Positions 1 through 6,542 of a stretch of 8,651 nucleotides of DNA are shown here, in pieces. Position 1 is the stretch's first letter, and each line of letters begins with the position of its first letter. A model generated the notes under the pieces. That model was not told the origin of the DNA. It saw only the letters and a program-made list of their open reading frames with translations, and made no database searches. This DNA is from an uncultured Rhodanobacteraceae bacterium (GTDB lineage: Bacteria > Pseudomonadota > Gammaproteobacteria > Xanthomonadales > Ahniellaceae). The stretch spans positions 1 through 8,651 of the forward strand of contig CALMWD010000074.1 of assembly GCA_937873105.1 (NCBI GenBank), read 5' to 3'. Position numbers and translations under genes: made by a program.

Positions 1-108
1 CCTAGCCTGAGCCTCTCTCCACGACCCAGCGATGAGGCTCATGCCGTATCCGACCGCTCGCCACAACACCCAGGGACGCTGCCCGGTCGCGCGGCGCGGG
101 AAGGCGGC
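1..108 (+). other. Leader region upstream of comM with small inverted repeats
   Basis: No credible gene is visible in this segment. It carries an inverted repeat, TGAGCCTC at 8-15 and GAGGCTCA at 34-41, separated by 18 bases. The right arm also lies inside an odd-centred palindrome, ATGAG-G-CTCAT at 32-42. These could be the terminator of a gene lying to the left or an operator for comM; no run of T follows, and I see no convincing -35/-10 pair. The purine-rich GGGAAGG at 98-104, four bases before the ATG, is the likely comM ribosome binding site. Confidence 0.35.
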
Positions 109-1617
109 ATGAGCCTCGCCATCGTGCATGCGCGTGCGGCGCTCGGCGTCGAGGCGCCGCGCGTGAACATCGAAGTGCACCTGTCCGGCGGCCTGCCCGG
201 CACGAACATCGTCGGCCTGCCGGAGGCGGCGGTGCGCGAGAGCCGCGACCGCGTTCGCTCGGCCCTGCTCAACGCGAACTTCGAGTTCCCGCAGCGTCGC
301 ATCACGGTGAACCTGTCGCCAGCGGATCTTCCGAAGGAAGGCGCGCGCTTCGACCTGGCCATCGCGCTCGGCATCCTCGCGGCTTCGGGCCAGGTCCCGA
401 TCGAAGCCCTCGGCGATTACGAGTTCTACGGCGAACTGGCCCTGTCCGGAGAACTGCGCGCCATCCACGGCCTGTTGCCGGCAGTGATCCAGGCCACGCG
501 CGCCGGCAAGGCGGTGATCGTCCCGACCGCCAACGCCGACGAGGCGGCCCAGGTCCCCGATGCGAAAGTGCATGCGGCGGACGACTTGCTCTCGGTGTGC
601 GCCCACCTGCGCGGCGACGCCGGACTGCCGCGCTGCACCGCCACGCCGATCCCGCCCACACTCGCCAGCGTGCCCGATCTCGCCGACGTCATCGGCCAGG
701 CACATGCACGACGCGCGCTCGAAATCGCGGCCAGCGGCGGCCACAACCTGCTGTTCATCGGACCGCCCGGCACCGGCAAGACCATGCTCGCCTCGCGCCT
801 GCCCGGCATCCTGCCGCCGATCACCCACGACGAGGCGATGGCCTCCGCGGCGATCGCCTCGCTGTGCGGCATGGACGTCGCCGTGGCCTTGTCGCGGCGG
901 CCGTTCCGCGCCCCGCATCATTCGGCCAGCGCGGTGGCCCTGGTTGGTGGCGGCTCGATCCCTCGACCCGGCGAGGCGAGTCTGGCGCACGGCGGCATCC
1001 TGTTCCTCGACGAGTTGCCCGAGTTCGACAGGCGGGTCCTCGAATCGATGCGCGAGCCGATCGAATCCGGTCGCATCCTGATCTCGCGCGCGACGCGTCA
1101 GGCCGAATTCCCGGCGCGGTTCCAGCTCGTGGCCGCGATGAATCCCTGCCCTTGCGGGTATGCGGGCGACATGTCGGATCGCTGCCGCTGCTCCGCCGAT
1201 CAGGTCGCGCGTTATCGCGGCCGGGTCAGCGGCCCCTTGCTCGACCGCATCGACCTGCAGGTCGAAGTGCCGCGCCTGCCGATCAGCGACTGGCGCGACA
1301 ACGGACCGCGCGAAACCTCGGCCACCGTGCGTGCACGCGTGATGCAGGCGCGCGAGCGGGCCCTGGACCGCGCCGGCGTCTGCAACGCCCAGCTCGACGC
1401 CAACGCGTTGAAGCTGCATGCCGCGCTCGGCGAACCGGAGCGGGCCCTGCTGGAGAAGGCGGTGGACCGGCTGGGCCTGTCGGCGCGCGCGCACCAGCGC
1501 ATCCTGCGGGTGGCGCGCACCATCGCCGACCTCGCCAACGCCGAACGGATCGGCGCCCCGCACCTGATGGAGGCGATCGGCTACCGGCGCCTGGATCGGC
1601 AGGCGGCCGCGGCCTGA
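109..1617 (+). CDS. comM: ComM/YifB-family AAA+ ATPase (Mg-chelatase-like), branch-migration helicase of natural transformation
   Basis: A full-length (502 aa) cytoplasmic ComM/YifB protein. In Vibrio and Acinetobacter ComM is a hexameric helicase that drives branch migration when incoming single-stranded DNA recombines into the chromosome. Residues about 20-145 form the Lon-protease-like ChlI domain typical of the family. The AAA+ core follows, with Walker A GPPGTGKT at 218-225, Walker B ILFLDE at 297-302, a sensor-1 type Asn345 in AAMNPCPCG, and a likely arginine finger Arg380 in LLDRIDL. Four cysteines (347, 349, 359, 361) make the family's CxC...CxC cluster, a possible metal site. Residues about 405-495 are the Mg-chelatase C-terminal domain. 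GGGAAGG four bases upstream supports this start. The length is normal and no key motif is missing. The gene stands alone and converges on the thioesterase gene. Its presence suggests, but does not prove, that the host is or was naturally transformable. Confidence 0.96.
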   Translation: MSLAIVHARAALGVEAPRVNIEVHLSGGLPGTNIVGLPEAAVRESRDRVRSALLNANFEFPQRRITVNLSPADLPKEGARFDLAIALGILAASGQVPIEALGDYEFYGELALSGELRAIHGLLPAVIQATRAGKAVIVPTANADEAAQVPDAKVHAADDLLSVCAHLRGDAGLPRCTATPIPPTLASVPDLADVIGQAHARRALEIAASGGHNLLFIGPPGTGKTMLASRLPGILPPITHDEAMASAAIASLCGMDVAVALSRRPFRAPHHSASAVALVGGGSIPRPGEASLAHGGILFLDELPEFDRRVLESMREPIESGRILISRATRQAEFPARFQLVAAMNPCPCGYAGDMSDRCRCSADQVARYRGRVSGPLLDRIDLQVEVPRLPISDWRDNGPRETSATVRARVMQARERALDRAGVCNAQLDANALKLHAALGEPERALLEKAVDRLGLSARAHQRILRVARTIADLANAERIGAPHLMEAIGYRRLDRQAAAA

Positions 1618-1631
1618 TGCATCGATCGGAC

Positions 1632-1653
1632 CGCGCCGCCCTACGCCGGCGCG
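1632..1653. terminator. Possible bidirectional stem-loop between convergent genes
   Basis: CGCGCCG (1632-1638) and CGGCGCG (1647-1653) form a 7-bp all-GC stem with an 8-base loop. It sits between the comM stop codon (1615-1617) and the thioesterase gene; the TAG of the thioesterase lies in the loop. The convergent setting suits a two-way terminator, but no T-run follows on either strand and GC-rich DNA yields such stems by chance. Confidence 0.35.
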
Positions 1654-2135
1654 CGGCATCGGGCCAGGAAGGCACGGCGTTCGGCCTCGATCTGCTTGCG
1701 CATCGCCATCATGCGTTGCGCGTAGTCCGAGAGTTCGCGTTCCTCCTCGGTCGCGGGCACGTAGGCCGGCACCGGCACCGGTTGGCGCGCGTCGTCGACC
1801 GCGACGAACACCATCAGGCAATGCGTGGTGCGCTCGACGGCCGCATGCGTGGTGTCGCGCGCGGACACGTCGACGGCGACATGCATGCTGGTGCTGCCGG
1901 TATGCACGACCTGGGCATGCACCTCGACCACCTGCCCGACGCGGATCGGCCGTTCGAACTGGATGCCGCCGACGTAGACCGTGACGCAATAACCGCCCGC
2001 CCAACCCGATGCGCAGGCGTAGCCGGCCTGGTCGATCCATTTCATCACCGCGCCGCCGTGGACCTTGCCGCCGAAGTTCACGTCGGTCGGTTCGGCGAGG
2101 AATCGGAAAGTGACGTCGCGCAGGGTTCCGGGCAT
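1641..2135 (-). CDS. Single-hotdog acyl-CoA thioesterase (YciA/ACOT7-like)
   Basis: A 164-aa cytoplasmic protein of the acyl-CoA thioesterase hotdog family, which hydrolyses acyl-CoA to free fatty acid and CoA. The family hallmark is TDVNFGGKVHGGAVMKWID at residues 17-35; Asn20 and Asp35 lie where the active-site residues of the YciA and ACOT7 groups are found (assigned by motif, not by structure). A second conserved stretch, GGIQFERPIRVGQVVEV, runs over about residues 56-72. The last 35 residues are charged and probably helical. The chosen start has GGAG six bases upstream; the frame stays open further 5' but that part reads as low-complexity arginine-rich sequence with no family similarity and would run through the oppositely oriented GFA gene. 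One hotdog domain implies a multimer of paired subunits. Substrate chain length cannot be read from the sequence. It is divergent from the GFA-type gene across 77 bases. Confidence 0.9.
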   Translation of the reverse strand: MPGTLRDVTFRFLAEPTDVNFGGKVHGGAVMKWIDQAGYACASGWAGGYCVTVYVGGIQFERPIRVGQVVEVHAQVVHTGSTSMHVAVDVSARDTTHAAVERTTHCLMVFVAVDDARQPVPVPAYVPATEEERELSDYAQRMMAMRKQIEAERRAFLARCRAPA

Positions 2136-2212
2136 GGCCGACTCCGTTGCATGCAGGCGGGATGCCGGGCACGCTAGCGCCTGACCGCGGCGAATGCCAT
2201 CGGGAGATCGCG
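2136..2212. promoter_or_regulatory. Divergent intergenic region with two 8-bp palindromes
   Basis: These 77 bases must hold the start signals for both the thioesterase (-) and the GFA-type gene (+). Two perfect palindromes lie in it, TGCATGCA at 2148-2155 and CGCTAGCG at 2172-2179, spaced 24 bases between starts. TAGCGT, read on the minus strand across 2176-2171, could be a weak -10 box for the thioesterase, but no good -35 lies at the right distance. Ribosome binding sites are GGAG on both sides. Promoter positions are unproven. Confidence 0.35.
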
Positions 2213-2617
2213 ATGCCGAACCCCATCCTCGGCCAATGCCTGTGCGGCGCGACACGCTTCGCCTTCGACCTGCCGACGAAATGGGTGGCGCATTGCCATT
2301 GCACGATGTGCCGGCGTGCGCACGGCGCCGCCTTTGTGACCTGGGCGGGCGTCGAAGCCCGTCAGTTCCGCTGGCTGGCCGATGCGGACCTGCGCTGGCA
2401 TGCCTCCTCGCCCGGCGCCGAACGCGGCTTCTGCGCCCGCTGCGGTTCGCCGATCGCATTCCGTTCGGAGCGCTGGCCGGGCGAGATCCACCTCGCGCGT
2501 GCCCTGATCGACGCCGAACTCGACCGCCTGCCGCAAGTCCACGTCTTCCACGACACCCACGTGCCCTGGGTCACGCTCGGCGACGACTTGCCGCGCAAGG
2601 CTGCGCCATCGTCCTGA
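2213..2617 (+). CDS. GFA/CENP-V-type zinc-binding protein
   Basis: A 134-aa protein of the GFA superfamily, named after glutathione-dependent formaldehyde-activating enzyme. All seven family cysteines are present. By analogy with the Paracoccus Gfa structure, Cys9, Cys11, Cys74 and Cys77 (QCLCG and FCARCG) would hold the structural zinc, and Cys28, Cys30 and Cys33 (HCHCTMC) the second, catalytic-type zinc. The C-terminal stretch VFHDTHVPWV (about 111-120) is also typical. The start at 2213 is preferred over an in-frame ATG at 2147 because it has GGGAG just upstream and because family similarity begins there; the longer form would extend to within 12 bases of the thioesterase start. Most proteins of this family have no proven formaldehyde activity and no formaldehyde dehydrogenase gene is nearby, so the reaction should be left open. 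No membrane segment or signal peptide is visible. Confidence 0.9.
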   Translation: MPNPILGQCLCGATRFAFDLPTKWVAHCHCTMCRRAHGAAFVTWAGVEARQFRWLADADLRWHASSPGAERGFCARCGSPIAFRSERWPGEIHLARALIDAELDRLPQVHVFHDTHVPWVTLGDDLPRKAAPSS

Positions 2618-2635
2618 CGCGCCTCCGAGCCAGCC

Positions 2636-2911
2636 TTATTCGAAGCCGTTCGCGAACAGCAAGCCGGGCGTGCAGGCTGCCGTCGCTGCCTTGGCTGGGC
2701 CGGAGGCGACGAGATCGGCCGCAATATCGAAGCGGCCGCCGGCCTGGCGTTCTGCCCGCGCATGGAGGTCCGCCGCCAGCGTGTAGCGCCCGTCCGCGCT
2801 GCGTGCGAGGAATTCGACCTGCAAGCCTTCGCCGCTGAAACGCGGCACTTCGGCCGAGCAGGCCGCGATCGGCGCGAACAACAGTGCAATGCCCTTCGCC
2901 ATCCGACGCAT
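2636..2911 (-). CDS. Small predicted outer-membrane lipoprotein with C-terminal LFANGFE motif
   Basis: A 91-aa protein I do not recognise as a named family. Its first 18 residues, with Arg2, Arg3 and Lys6 followed by the hydrophobic GIALLFAPIAA, form a short lipoprotein signal peptide ending in the lipobox I-A-A-C (Cys18). Ser19 after the cysteine favours sorting to the outer membrane. The mature part is about 73 residues and looks beta-rich (GLQVEFLARSADGRYTLAADL). It ends in CTPGLLFANGFE; from memory, exported proteins of Lysobacterales often end in a similar hydrophobic-Phe-x-x-Gly-Phe-Glu tag, but I could not check this. The start follows the stop of the upstream S74-domain gene after a single base (TGA-C-ATG), and the AAGGAG ribosome binding site lies inside that gene's last codons. 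The two are therefore almost surely one operon and translationally coupled, which makes a partner or anchor role for this lipoprotein plausible but unproven. Confidence 0.78.
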   Translation of the reverse strand: MRRMAKGIALLFAPIAACSAEVPRFSGEGLQVEFLARSADGRYTLAADLHARAERQAGGRFDIAADLVASGPAKAATAACTPGLLFANGFE

Positions 2912-2924
2912 GTCAGTGCTCCTT
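2912..2924 (-). promoter_or_regulatory. Strong ribosome binding site inside the end of the upstream gene
   Basis: AAGGAG reads on the minus strand across 2924-2919, seven bases before the ATG at 2911. It is formed by the last codons (Lys-Glu) of the S74-domain gene. It decides the start of the small lipoprotein gene against the second in-frame ATG at 2902 and explains how ribosomes ending the upstream gene reload. Confidence 0.85.
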
Positions 2925-4670
2925 CGCCGCTTCGAGCGCGGCCAGGCGTTCGGCCAGCGCCTGCACGGCCTGCTGCAGTTGGCCGTTGCGCGCCTGCAGC
3001 GCCGCGATGAGCGACTGCTGCTCGCGGATGGCCTCGACCGCGAGCGCCTCGAAGCCGCTGGGCGCGACGCTGTAGTAGCCCGCGCCGTTCTCGGACACCC
3101 ATTGCGGCAGCACTTCGCGCACTTCCTGCGCGACGAAGCCGATGCGCGTGCCGGCGGCGCCGAGCGCCTGCGCCGGATCGAGGTATTCGAAACGGTGACC
3201 GCGCAGCGCCAGCAGCGTATCGAGCGGCCGCTCGATGTCGCCGATGTTCTTCTTCAGGCGCGCATCCGAAATCGTGCCGACGGCGCCGCCCTGGACCTGG
3301 GTCTGCCCGGAGGGCGTGATGATCAGGCGCGGCGACCACGCCGGCTCGCCGGTGCCGACCGCATTGATCTCCTGCAGGTAGAAGGTCCCCGCACCCGCGG
3401 CGCCGTCCGGCACCACGGCCATGCTGTAGCCGCGCGCGTTCGCGGTCATCAGGTTCATGTCGACATTGGGATCGCCGTTGATGCTGCGCACCGTCAGCTC
3501 GGCCGAGCGCAGGTTCGGATGGTTGCCCAGATGCGCGGTGTTGATGCCGACGCCACCGTTGGCGCGCATCAGGAACTGGTTGGGCCCGGTTGAAGTGAAC
3601 GGCTGAATCAGCGCGTCGGCCCACACGAACGCGCCCTCGTCGCCGCAGTTGTTGACACAAGTCGCGGTGCTCTCGCCGGCATCTGCCGCCGTCCTTACAC
3701 GCGCGCTGCGACCCGCGGCAAAGCTGTAGTCACCGCCAGCCTGGTTTGCGTATCCGCCCGGCACCATCGAGAAGTCGCCGCGTGCAAGGTTGCCGCTGCC
3801 GCCAGCGATCGTGGCGAAACCGAGGCTGTAGCCGCTGGCCGAATTTCCGACCCCGCCACCGACAGTCGCGCTGTACAGGGTGGCATAGTTCGAGGCGCCG
3901 CCGCCGATCGTCGCGGACATTGCCGAGGCCGTGTTTGTCCGGCCGCCCGCGATCGTGGCGGCGTTGCCGGTAACGTCATTCGAATCCCCGCCAGCAATCG
4001 TCGCGTACTCGCCGAACACGTAGTTGCCGGCACCGCCGCCGATGCTGCCGTAATCGGCCACGACCTGGTTGGCGCAGGACTCGTTGTCGGCGCTGCCACA
4101 AGTCATCGCCGCGCTGCCGCCACCGGCAATGGTCTGGCTCGAACCGCCGAACGTATCGACATTGTTGGCGCTCGATCCGCCGATCACGTTGTTGGGCGCG
4201 GCATAACGCATGACCTGGGAATTGCCGGCCTTCAGGATCAGGTGCTCGCCGTCGGTGGTGCCGAGGAAGTCGGTCGCGTCATTGGTTCCGGCATTGCCGG
4301 CGGTGTCCCAGCACATGCTGCCGAGGGCCGCTTTCGCATCGAAGGGTTTCGGCTCACCGAGCGCGACAAAACCGCTGCCGCCCTGCGCAACCTCGGTCCG
4401 GAGCGTGAGCGCGCCGAACTGGGTGAGGTCGAGACCGAAGTCGACGTCGATCGCGAAGGCGCCGTTCTTCACCTCCACGCCGCCGAAGGTCAGCGGATAG
4501 GCCAGGGACTTGGCGCCGCCCGCGTCGAGCAGGCTCAGGCGGAAGTCGTAGCGGCCGTGGGCGGGCACGCCGCCGTCGTTCAGGGTGCCGCGGTAGGTCC
4601 AGGGCGCGGCCTGGGCGGCGGAAGCGGCGAGAAACAGGCCGAGGGCAATACTGCGGGCGAACGGGTGCAT
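2913..4670 (-). CDS. Exported beta-roll (YadA-head-like) protein with C-terminal S74 intramolecular chaperone/autoprotease
   Basis: A 585-aa secreted protein built like a trimeric fibre. Residues 1-21 are a type I signal peptide (cleavage near AQA-A). Residues about 22-115 are a beta domain opening with WTYRGTLNDGG. Residues 208-325 are a YadA/Hia-head-type beta-roll: ATIAGG-like units every 15 residues with Asn at position nine of each. After a linker with Cys338 and Cys342, residues from Ser468 form a peptidase S74 domain (SDARLKKNI, then IGFVAQEVREVLP at 510-522), the chaperone of phage tailspikes such as endosialidase. Ser468 and Lys473 have the same five-residue spacing as the Ser911/Lys916 dyad of endosialidase NF, so self-cleavage just before Ser468 is likely after trimer formation. 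Residues about 543-583 are a coiled coil. GGAG six bases before the ATG supports the start. There is no C-terminal beta-barrel, so it is not a classical trimeric autotransporter. No phage genes are near. Surface role and target are unknown. Confidence 0.9.
   Translation of the reverse strand: MHPFARSIALGLFLAASAAQAAPWTYRGTLNDGGVPAHGRYDFRLSLLDAGGAKSLAYPLTFGGVEVKNGAFAIDVDFGLDLTQFGALTLRTEVAQGGSGFVALGEPKPFDAKAALGSMCWDTAGNAGTNDATDFLGTTDGEHLILKAGNSQVMRYAAPNNVIGGSSANNVDTFGGSSQTIAGGGSAAMTCGSADNESCANQVVADYGSIGGGAGNYVFGEYATIAGGDSNDVTGNAATIAGGRTNTASAMSATIGGGASNYATLYSATVGGGVGNSASGYSLGFATIAGGSGNLARGDFSMVPGGYANQAGGDYSFAAGRSARVRTAADAGESTATCVNNCGDEGAFVWADALIQPFTSTGPNQFLMRANGGVGINTAHLGNHPNLRSAELTVRSINGDPNVDMNLMTANARGYSMAVVPDGAAGAGTFYLQEINAVGTGEPAWSPRLIITPSGQTQVQGGAVGTISDARLKKNIGDIERPLDTLLALRGHRFEYLDPAQALGAAGTRIGFVAQEVREVLPQWVSENGAGYYSVAPSGFEALAVEAIREQQSLIAALQARNGQLQQAVQALAERLAALEAAKEH
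3696..4049 (-). repeat. 45-bp coding repeats encoding a beta-roll with an Asn ladder
   Basis: Within the exported S74-domain protein, units begin at residues 208, 223, 238, 253, 268, 286, 301 and 316. The period is exactly 15 residues (45 bases) except for one 18-residue unit. The consensus is A-T-I-A/G-G-G-x-x-N-x-A-x-G-x-x. Asn216, 231, 246, 261, 276, 294 and 309 stack at the same position, as in left-handed beta-roll heads of YadA. The last unit is truncated and turns into SFAAGRSARV. DNA copies have diverged, so recent slippage is not evident. Confidence 0.85.
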
Positions 4671-4777
4671 GGCGGTCTCCGAGGTCGAGGCGACCGCCGG
4701 AGCCCTCCATCGGCGTCGCGGTCAACTTCGAAAACGGGATCCGCCGGCAGAACCGGCAGATTTCGCCGGTCGATCGC
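4671..4777 (-). promoter_or_regulatory. Intergenic region ahead of the beta-roll operon
   Basis: This 107-base gap separates the stop of the acyl-CoA dehydrogenase gene from the start of the S74-domain gene. On the minus strand it contains TTGACC (across 4735-4730), a fair -35 box, but no AT-rich -10 follows at 16-18 bases. GGAG just before 4670 is the ribosome binding site. Tandem copies of CCGGCAGA lie at 4744-4751 and 4753-4760. A promoter here is likely because gene functions change, yet I cannot place it. Confidence 0.3.
4752..4770 (-). terminator. Weak stem-loop after the acyl-CoA dehydrogenase gene
   Basis: ACCGGC (4752-4757) and GCCGGT (4765-4770) make a 6-bp stem with a 7-base loop, starting eight bases after the TGA of the acyl-CoA dehydrogenase gene on the minus strand. 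A short TTTT occurs about 14 bases further on rather than directly after the stem. It may be a weak terminator or part of a leader for the next gene. Confidence 0.3.
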
Positions 4778-6541
4778 TCAGATCACGTCCCAGGGATAGG
4801 CGCCGCGGTCGAGGATGAAGCCGGCCAGCGCCTCGATCTCGCGGTCCTCGTTGCGCTCGATGCCGCGCACGTTGCGGAACATGCGTCGGCGCGCCTGCTT
4901 GGTGAAGACCTCGGCGATCGTCATCGCCTGCTCGGCCGCGGCGTCGCCGGCCTTGTCGAGCGCGTCCGCGCGCGACAGCGTGCACAGTCCGACGAACAGG
5001 TCGATGGCGATGTCGGCCGCGCGCTTCTGCTGGTACTGGTAGTCGGCGATGCCCTTGCCGTACTTGCGCAGCAGCGCGTCCGACACCCGCGCCAACTCCA
5101 CCGTGTACTGCTCGTAGGTCTTGGCCAGGGCCTGCAGGCGCGGATGCATGCGCCGCAGGATGTGGTCGGTGCCGAAACCGGTAGCCTGCGACAGGCGCCG
5201 CTGGCCGTAGCCGCCGAGCACGCCGAAACCCTTGATCGGGTTGTTGAAGATGTCGCCGATCGCGTGTTTCAGCTCGCTCAGCGAAGCGCCGACGTCCTTC
5301 ATGCCGGACAACGCGACGTACAGGCGCAGGATTTCGTTCGTGCCTTCGAAGATCGAGAGGATGCGCGAGTCGCGCTGCACCTTCTCGTACGGGAACTCCT
5401 TCATGAACCCGTTGCCGGCGGCGATCTGCAGCGCCTCGTGCGCGGCGCGCTGGATCGCGTCGGAGGCGAACACCTTGCTGATCGCGGCCTCGGTCGAGTA
5501 GTCGGCGCAGCCGGAATCGATGTAGTGCGCGACCATCCAGACCGTGCTTTCCGCGGCGAAGCAATCCACCGTCATCTGCGCGATCTTCTCGCGCACGAGG
5601 CCGAACTCGGCGATGGCGCGACCGAACTGCTTGCGGTCCTTGGCCTGCTGCGAACTCAGCGCAATCAGCGCCTTCATGCCGCCCACCGCGCCGCCGCCCA
5701 GCCCGGTGCGGCCGTTGTTGAGGATGGCCATCGCCACCTTGAAGCCCTTGCCGGGGTCGCCGAGCACATTCTCGGCCGGCACGCGCACCTCGTTGAACGC
5801 GACCGTGGTCGTGCTCGACGAACGGATGCCCATCTTCTGCTCGTGCGGACCGTGCGAGACGCCGGGCCAGCCGGCCTCGACGATGAAGGCGGTCATCTTG
5901 CCGTCGGTGTCGTCGGTGCGCGCGAACACCGTGTAGAACTGGGCGATGCCGCCGTTGGTGATCCAGATCTTTTCGCCGTTCAGGGTCCACGAGCCGTCCG
6001 CCTGACGCGTGGCCTTGGTGCGCACGGACGCGGCGTCGGACCCGGCGCCGGACTCGGTCAGGCAGCACGCCGCGATCATTTCGCCGCTGGCGAGCCTGGG
6101 CAGGTAACGCGCCTTCTGTTCGTCGCTGCCGAACAGCAGCAGGCCCTTCATGCCGATCGAGGAATGGGCGCCGATGGTCAGCGATACCGAAGAGTCGTAG
6201 CGCGAGGTCTGCGACAACACGCGCGCGTAGGCGGCGTTGCTGAGTTCCAGGCCGCCATGCGCTTCCGGGATGATCAGGCCGAACAGGCCCATGTCGCGCA
6301 GTTGCTGAATGAACTCGGCCGGCTGTTCGGCGACCTCGTCCCAATGCCGGAACTGGTCCTTGTAGCTGGCCAGGAAATCGTCGATCGAGGTCACCATCAT
6401 GCCCAGCATCTCGCGATCGCGGTCGCGCATCTGCGGATACGGGAACAGGTTCTCCTCGACGATTTCCCCGAAGAACAGATTCTTGGCGACGCTGACGTCG
6501 GACTTCAGCGCGGTGTTCGCGGCGGCTTTGGACTCGGCCAT
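4778..6541 (-). CDS. VLCAD/ACAD9-like acyl-CoA dehydrogenase with C-terminal extension
   Basis: A 587-aa FAD enzyme catalysing the first step of fatty acid beta-oxidation, acyl-CoA to trans-2-enoyl-CoA, with electrons passed to electron transfer flavoprotein. The N-terminal helical domain covers about residues 45-155. The middle beta domain holds the flavin-contact motifs CCLTESGAGSD (159-169) and WITNGG (193-198). The C-terminal helical domain ends in RILSIFEGTNEILRL (393-407); Glu399 matches the catalytic base of human VLCAD (in FEGTN). About 180 further residues follow, an extension typical of the VLCAD/ACAD9 group, where it serves in dimer formation and membrane contact; short- and medium-chain enzymes lack it. 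Long-chain preference is an inference from this architecture. GGAG lies six bases before the ATG but is buried in a stem-loop (see 6543-6566), so translation may be regulated. All key residues are intact. Confidence 0.94.
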   Translation of the reverse strand: MAESKAAANTALKSDVSVAKNLFFGEIVEENLFPYPQMRDRDREMLGMMVTSIDDFLASYKDQFRHWDEVAEQPAEFIQQLRDMGLFGLIIPEAHGGLELSNAAYARVLSQTSRYDSSVSLTIGAHSSIGMKGLLLFGSDEQKARYLPRLASGEMIAACCLTESGAGSDAASVRTKATRQADGSWTLNGEKIWITNGGIAQFYTVFARTDDTDGKMTAFIVEAGWPGVSHGPHEQKMGIRSSSTTTVAFNEVRVPAENVLGDPGKGFKVAMAILNNGRTGLGGGAVGGMKALIALSSQQAKDRKQFGRAIAEFGLVREKIAQMTVDCFAAESTVWMVAHYIDSGCADYSTEAAISKVFASDAIQRAAHEALQIAAGNGFMKEFPYEKVQRDSRILSIFEGTNEILRLYVALSGMKDVGASLSELKHAIGDIFNNPIKGFGVLGGYGQRRLSQATGFGTDHILRRMHPRLQALAKTYEQYTVELARVSDALLRKYGKGIADYQYQQKRAADIAIDLFVGLCTLSRADALDKAGDAAAEQAMTIAEVFTKQARRRMFRNVRGIERNEDREIEALAGFILDRGAYPWDVI

Positions 6542-6542
6542 G

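Noticed and set aside
597..2177. 526-aa open frame on the plus strand overlapping comM and the thioesterase
   Set aside because: Arginine/proline-rich low-complexity translation in a shifted frame across two clear genes; a GC-bias shadow.
2147..2212. Upstream extension of the GFA-type gene from an earlier in-frame ATG
   Set aside because: The additional residues lack family similarity, the later ATG at 2213 has a good GGGAG, and the extension would fill the divergent promoter region.
2136..2459. N-terminal extension of the thioesterase on the minus strand
   Set aside because: The added 108 residues are Arg/Ser-rich noise opposite the GFA gene, and GGAG precedes the ATG at 2135.
2648..2657. 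Perfect 10-bp palindrome GTTCGCGAAC
   Set aside because: It lies in the codons for the Phe-Ala-Asn part of the lipoprotein end and is too short, with no loop, to call a functional site; the codons explain it.
2913..4670. Reading the S74-domain gene as a prophage tail fibre
   Set aside because: It has a Sec-type signal peptide, and no tail, lysis, packaging or integrase genes flank it; both sides are housekeeping-type genes.
4700..4740. Minus-strand TTGACC as the promoter of the beta-roll gene
   Set aside because: No recognisable -10 box lies 16-18 bases downstream, so the full promoter is not supported.
4722..6344. 540-aa frame on the minus strand in another phase of the acyl-CoA dehydrogenase
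   Set aside because: Arg-rich shadow of the true frame, which carries every family motif without a frameshift.
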